From an uncultured Bacteroidales bacterium (GTDB taxonomy: Bacteria > Bacteroidota > Bacteroidia > Bacteroidales > Paludibacteraceae): DNA of 55,346 nt. The translations under genes were made by a program, and so were the position numbers. How positions within the stretch are numbered: position 1 is the stretch's first letter; each line of letters starts with the position of its first letter. Location of the stretch: positions 1 through 55,346 of the forward strand of contig CACYGT010000002.1 of assembly GCA_902774075.1 (NCBI GenBank). The letters are read 5' to 3'. Under the pieces are notes generated by a model. It ran no database searches and was not told the DNA's origin. It saw only the letters and a program-made list of their open reading frames with translations. Positions 51,209-55,346 of this stretch are shown here, in pieces.

Positions 51209-54124
51209 ATGAAAAAGTATCTACTTAGCGCACTGCTGCTCGTTTGCAGCATCGCAATCTGCTCAGCTTTTACCCGCGAGGGACTGACTGAGTACAAGTT
51301 AGACAACGGTCTCACTGTCATGTTGTGGGAAGACCACGACCAGCCTGATGTAACCGGATACGTAGTTGTTCGTGCCGGTGCAGTGGATGAACCCGCTGAA
51401 TACACAGGACTTGCTCACTATTTGGAGCACATGCTCTTCAAGGGTACACAGCGTATCGGTGCCCTCGACTGGGAGAAAGAAAAACCAATGTATGATTCCA
51501 TCATTGCGCTCTACGACCAGTATAGCGAGGCAAAGGATCCCAAGGTTCGTGAACAACTCGCTACGCAGATCAACGAGGTTTCTATGCGTGAGGCGAAGAT
51601 CTCTTCCACGGAGGACTTCTTCAACATGCTCGACCTCATCGGTGCAGAGGGTGTGAACGCTTACACCTCTTATGACCTCACAGCATACCACAACTCGTTC
51701 CCTGCTGCTGAGATGTACCGCTGGCTCACGATCTTCTCTGATCGTCTGATCAACCCTGTCTTCCGTACCTTCCAAGCGGAGCTGGAGAACGTGTTCGAGG
51801 AGTACAATATGTACGCCAACGAGCCTTCATCGCAAGTGCAGAACCAACTCTTTGCGGATATCTACAAAGGTAGCCCGTACGAGCGCGAGGTGATCGGTCT
51901 TCCGGAGCACCTCAAGAACCCGCGTCTGTCCAAACTGATTGAGTTCTACAACACCTGGTATGTGCCTAATAACATGGCACTTATCATCGTCGGCGATTTC
52001 GATACAGAGATCACCAAGCCGATGATTGCCGAGACCTTCTCGCGTCTGGAGCCCAAAGAGTTACCGGAGCGTCCTTCTTATCCGGAGGTATCCTTTGCCG
52101 GCAACCCGACCAAGCACTATAACCTCGGTTATAACCCGATGGAGACGTGGATCTATCAGGGTGTCAAAGAAGGCGATCCCGATCAGGATGTGCTGGATTT
52201 CGTGTGCGCATTGCTCTACAACGGAACAACAGGTCTGTTGGATAAGATCAACACCAAGGGTGACGTGCAGTTTGCAGGCGTGTTCAATGACGCTCGTCGT
52301 AACACCGGACGTCTGATCATCGAGGCTGTGCCGTACTACGATGCGAACCAGCAGATGTATGAGTCGGGCAAGGCTACCAAGGACATCATCATGAAAGAGG
52401 TGGACAAGATCAAAAAAGGTCAGATCGACGATGAACTCATCGCTAACGTGAAACGTCTTTACGCGCAGAGCGAGAAGATTCAGAGCGAGCGTCCTGCTTC
52501 GAAGATGAATGCGCTCGTTGATGCCTTTACCTATGGTAAACCGACAGATGATATCTTCACTGAGAACGAGAAGATCCAAGCCCTCACCAAAGAGGAGATC
52601 GCACGTGTAGCAAAGAAATACTTCGATGCTCCGTACATGACCATCTCGTTCGATGAGGACACCAAGACGCAGAAAGCAAAGACCTTACCGAAGCCGAACA
52701 TCAAACCGCTTGACCCGGTAAAAGATGCGAAGACCGCCTACGCGGAGACTTTCCAGAAGCTGCCGAAGGGTGAACTCAAGCAGACCTTCAATAACTTCAA
52801 CGACGTACAGGTAAGCACGATCGCGGAGAACGTAACACTGCATTACACGCCGAACGACAAGAATGACGTGTTCAGTTTATCGCTCCGTTATGGTGTCGGC
52901 GCACACGAGATGCCGCTCTTGCCGTACGCAACCGTGCTCATGGAGAACGCAGGTATCATGGGTGAAAAGAAACTCGAGGGTAAAGACTTTGACCAGCAGG
53001 TAGCTGAGCTCGGCGGATCGGTTTCTTATGGCTGCTCCGACTCGTATTTCACAGTGTCTGTCTCGGGCGAGGATGCTAACCTTAGCAAGATTATGAACCT
53101 CGTTTCTCGTCAGCTCCTCATGCCGTACCTTGAGCAGAAACAGCTCGATGCTGTCAAGGGTTCGGAGTTCATCTCGCGTCTAACCCGCCAGAAACGTACC
53201 GCTGTGCAGAAATCAGCCCTCTTGCAGTACGCTCTCTATGGTAAGAAATCGCCCTATCTGGACGAAGTGCCCTTCTTGGATATCTGGCAACTGGGACTGC
53301 CGCGCGTTCAATCGCTCGTAGCACAGGCTCGTGAGTACGCACTCGATGTGTTCTATTGTGGTACACTGCCGCAAGATCAACTCGTTGCTGCACTGCCGCT
53401 GACCGAAGGTATGAAGCCGTCCAAATCGCCGTTCATCAAGGATCGTCAGTCGTATGACAAACCGACCGTACTCTTCTTGCCGAACAGTAACGTACAGCAG
53501 GCGGACCTCTATTTCTACATCAACGGTCGTCCGTACGAGATCGCTTCGGATGTTCAGTCTGATGCCTTCAACCAGTACATGTCCGGCGGTTTCACAGGTA
53601 TTATCATGAACGAGATCCGTGTGAAACGTTCTATGGCTTATTCGGCTTACGGTGTCAACGCAACGCCGGCCCTTCAGGGCAAAGACTGCTATTTCTACGG
53701 CTACGTAGGTACACAGTCTGACAAGGTGGTCGATGCCATCAACGTCTATCTGGATATCTTGAACGACATGCCGAAAGACTCGACGCAACTCGTTGCTCTC
53801 AAGGCGGCCCTCAAGCAGGCTTCGCAAACGGCTAAACCGTCTATGCGTAACAAAGCCGCTACTTTCGAGGCTTGGCAGCGTGTGGGCTATCAAGATGACC
53901 CGGCTAAAGTCAATGCAGACGCGATCGACAACCTGACATTCAACGATATCGAGAAGTTCTACGAAGAGAACATCAAGGGCAAACCGATCACCATCATCCT
54001 CATGGGCGACCCGAAGAAGATCGATCTGAAGGCTATCCAGGAGAAGGCAGGTTGCAAGGTAACCAAACTGTCGCCGGCTAAACTCTTTAACTCGATCGAT
54101 GAGTTGTATGACGCAGTCATGTAA
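51209..54124 (+). CDS. M16-family zinc metallopeptidase (two-domain)
   Basis: The 971-residue protein has a signal peptide (residues 1-20) and an active N-terminal M16 half with the inverted zinc motif HYLEH (H70, E73, H74) in GLAHYLEHMLFKGT, followed by the downstream glutamate region. The second half (from about 530, VTLHYTPNDKNDVFSLSLRYG onward) repeats the fold without the motif, as in pitrilysin-like proteases that close as a clam. It probably acts on peptides in the periplasm. Its 3' end overlaps the era start by up to 26 bases. Confidence 0.92.
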   Translation: MKKYLLSALLLVCSIAICSAFTREGLTEYKLDNGLTVMLWEDHDQPDVTGYVVVRAGAVDEPAEYTGLAHYLEHMLFKGTQRIGALDWEKEKPMYDSIIALYDQYSEAKDPKVREQLATQINEVSMREAKISSTEDFFNMLDLIGAEGVNAYTSYDLTAYHNSFPAAEMYRWLTIFSDRLINPVFRTFQAELENVFEEYNMYANEPSSQVQNQLFADIYKGSPYEREVIGLPEHLKNPRLSKLIEFYNTWYVPNNMALIIVGDFDTEITKPMIAETFSRLEPKELPERPSYPEVSFAGNPTKHYNLGYNPMETWIYQGVKEGDPDQDVLDFVCALLYNGTTGLLDKINTKGDVQFAGVFNDARRNTGRLIIEAVPYYDANQQMYESGKATKDIIMKEVDKIKKGQIDDELIANVKRLYAQSEKIQSERPASKMNALVDAFTYGKPTDDIFTENEKIQALTKEEIARVAKKYFDAPYMTISFDEDTKTQKAKTLPKPNIKPLDPVKDAKTAYAETFQKLPKGELKQTFNNFNDVQVSTIAENVTLHYTPNDKNDVFSLSLRYGVGAHEMPLLPYATVLMENAGIMGEKKLEGKDFDQQVAELGGSVSYGCSDSYFTVSVSGEDANLSKIMNLVSRQLLMPYLEQKQLDAVKGSEFISRLTRQKRTAVQKSALLQYALYGKKSPYLDEVPFLDIWQLGLPRVQSLVAQAREYALDVFYCGTLPQDQLVAALPLTEGMKPSKSPFIKDRQSYDKPTVLFLPNSNVQQADLYFYINGRPYEIASDVQSDAFNQYMSGGFTGIIMNEIRVKRSMAYSAYGVNATPALQGKDCYFYGYVGTQSDKVVDAINVYLDILNDMPKDSTQLVALKAALKQASQTAKPSMRNKAATFEAWQRVGYQDDPAKVNADAIDNLTFNDIEKFYEENIKGKPITIILMGDPKKIDLKAIQEKAGCKVTKLSPAKLFNSIDELYDAVM

Positions 54125-55058
54125 TTCCCATAGAAGCGGCTTTGTCAACATCGTGGGAAACCCGAATGTGGGCAAATCAACCCTTATGAATGCCTTGGTG
54201 GGGGAGCGCCTTTCGATCATTACGTCGAAGGCGCAAACCACCCGCCATCGTATCATGGGTATCGTCAACGGCGAGGACTTCCAGATGGTCTATTCCGACA
54301 CTCCGGGAGTCCTCTCGCCGAACTACCAGCTCCAGAAACAGATGTTGGAGTTCTCCCGTTCGGCCCTCGTGGACGCTGATGTGCTGCTCTATGTGACCGA
54401 AGTGCAAGACAACCCTGAGCGGAATGCCGATTTCCTGGATAAGGTTAAGAAGATGGCCGCCTCGGGTACGCGCGTGTTCCTTATAATAAATAAGATAGAT
54501 CTTACGACGCAAGATACCCTCGAGCGTCTCGTTGAGTTCTGGCATGCCCAACTGCCCGAAGCCGAGATCTTCCCGATCTCCGCGCAAGAGAAGTTCGGCG
54601 TCGCTCAACTCTTCGATGCCATCAAGGACGCCCTGCCTGTCGGACCTCCTTTCTTCCCAAAAGACCAACTCACCGACAAGTCCGAACGATTCTTTGTCAA
54701 CGAGATCATTCGCGAGAAGATTCTCCTTAATTATGACAAGGAGATCCCGTACTCCGTCGAAGTCGAAGTGGAATCCTTCATTGATCATTCGGAAGAAAAA
54801 ATGACCAATGACAAATCACCAATGTCCAATAGAAATCTCGTTGAGATTTCTGCTGTCATCTACTGCGAACGCGAGTCCCAGAAAGGAATTATCATCGGCA
54901 AAGCCGGCTCTGCCCTCAAGAGAGTAGGGAGCCAGGCGCGCAAAGATATCGAGGAGTTCCTTCAGAAGCAAGTCTTCCTCCAACTCTTTGTCAAAGTGGA
55001 CCGCGATTGGCGTTCCAATGTCGGTCGTCTCAAGCACTACGGCTACGATTTGTCATAG
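54108..55058 (+). CDS. era: GTPase Era
   Basis: Era binds 16S rRNA and helps 30S assembly. It has G1 GNPNVGKST, switch region SKAQTTRHRIMGI, G3 DTPG, G4 NKIDL, G5-like ISAQ, then the KH domain with GIIIGKAGSALKRVG and FLQLFVKVDRDWRSN. Start: ATG 54108 is chosen; ATG 54099 would add three residues, and both overlap the protease gene. A 7-bp array inserts about 12 residues (KMTNDKSPMSNR) between the helical linker and the KH domain, where other Era proteins have a short turn. Confidence 0.95.
   Translation: MTQSCNSHRSGFVNIVGNPNVGKSTLMNALVGERLSIITSKAQTTRHRIMGIVNGEDFQMVYSDTPGVLSPNYQLQKQMLEFSRSALVDADVLLYVTEVQDNPERNADFLDKVKKMAASGTRVFLIINKIDLTTQDTLERLVEFWHAQLPEAEIFPISAQEKFGVAQLFDAIKDALPVGPPFFPKDQLTDKSERFFVNEIIREKILLNYDKEIPYSVEVEVESFIDHSEEKMTNDKSPMSNRNLVEISAVIYCERESQKGIIIGKAGSALKRVGSQARKDIEEFLQKQVFLQLFVKVDRDWRSNVGRLKHYGYDLS
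54802..54836. repeat. 7-bp-period array inside era
   Basis: Five heptamers: TGACCAA, TGACAAA, TCACCAA, TGTCCAA, TAGAAAT. It is in frame and nearly the same unit family as at the mnmA start. Confidence 0.9.
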
Positions 55059-55093
55059 CCCGTAACCCGTAACCGGTAACCCATAACCCCTAA
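55059..55093. repeat. 7-bp-period array directly after era
   Basis: Five heptamers starting on the base after the era stop: CCCGTAA, CCCGTAA, CCGGTAA, CCCATAA, CCCCTAA. It ends where the terminator stem begins. Confidence 0.93.
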
Positions 55094-55129
55094 AAGTCTG
55101 CCATTTTGTCATGTTTGGCAGACTTTTTT
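55093..55129 (+). terminator. Terminator after era
   Basis: Arms AAAGTCTGCCA (55093-55103) and TGGCAGACTTT (55116-55126) with a 12-base loop, followed by T to 55129. Confidence 0.94.
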
Positions 55130-55167
55130 ATTATGGCATAGTATTTGTCATTTTCTAAGCGAACGGT

Positions 55168-55205
55168 TTCGGTATTCCGGTGTTCCGGTATCCCGAGATC
55201 CCGAA
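55168..55205. repeat. 8-bp-period array before dnaK
   Basis: This 38-base element is bounded by TTCGG and CCGAA, with octamers CGGTATTC, CGGTGTTC, CGGTATCC, CGAGATCC. It has the same length, ends and unit family as the element before kbl. It lies 33 bases upstream of the dnaK start. No TAnnTTTG promoter or heat-shock inverted repeat is visible in this leader. Confidence 0.88.
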
Positions 55206-55223
55206 AATAACGAAATTAATTAA

Positions 55224-55346
<123 letters not shown>

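Noticed and set aside
3421-55093. Short repeated arrays as CRISPR
   Set aside because: Units are 7-11 bp and contiguous, with no spacers and no cas genes nearby.

Overview
The window looks like chromosome of a member of the Bacteroidales (Bacteroidota), probably an uncultured gut-type lineage. The evidence is the gene families (TamL-type BamA lipoprotein, GldG-like protein, DUF5683, DUF4295 beside L28/L33, PorT-type barrels, reverse rubrerythrin, free-standing RapZ C-terminal protein) and promoters of the Bacteroidota type (TTTG, 20 bp, TAnnTTTG). Genus cannot be read from the sequence. Both ends cut genes: an opine-dehydrogenase-like protein on the left and DnaK on the right. No phage, insertion sequence or CRISPR array was seen.

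Layout. 1-2.6 kb (+): the AT-richer end of a surface polysaccharide locus (opine-type dehydrogenase, LicD, capsule-type glycosyltransferase, and a GT2 gene broken by two frameshifts). 2.6-17.1 kb (-): twelve tightly packed genes with no gap over 10 bp, running PpiC-type foldase, GldG-like, LysM/receptor, PorT barrel, KduI, GT9, ParA, ParB, DUF5683, MltD-like, MerR, acyltransferase, YfhO, so chromosome segregation genes sit among envelope genes. 17.1-24.9 kb (-): a large secreted modular M6 protease, then a three-gene unit of unknown surface or periplasmic proteins. 25.2-37.9 kb: nrnA; an RNA methyltransferase divergent from the operon tamL-rnhB-sppA-lpxK-msbA-mnmA; then rubrerythrin and a SulP transporter (-). 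38.0-41.9 kb (+): rpmB-rpmG-DUF4295, a lipid kinase, an amgK-rapZC-murU-like sugar-activation unit, and tRNA-Lys(CTT). 42-47.4 kb (+): a histidine kinase and an AraC regulator, then an outer-membrane receptor. 47.5-55.3 kb (+): gdhA, kbl-tdh (threonine catabolism), an M16 protease, era and dnaK.

Two structures run across the ordinary genes. First, at least fifteen short degenerate tandem arrays with a 7-bp period, usually 3-5 units of a different sequence each time, lie in gaps, across stop/start junctions and in frame inside conserved genes (era, an RNA methyltransferase, mnmA, amgK, murU, ppiC, gldG, yfhO). An 8-bp-period version recurs three times (inside mnmA, before kbl, before dnaK) and an 11-bp version once. 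They resemble in form the heptanucleotide STRR elements of cyanobacteria. Second, eleven promoters share an invariant 20-bp spacer with internal conservation (ATGTCA-like block, A/T run, GCAG or GTTG before the -7 box). In two places the 3' arm of a terminator hairpin is itself that spacer.

All readings are from the sequence by eye. Domain calls rest on remembered family motifs, and no database search was run.
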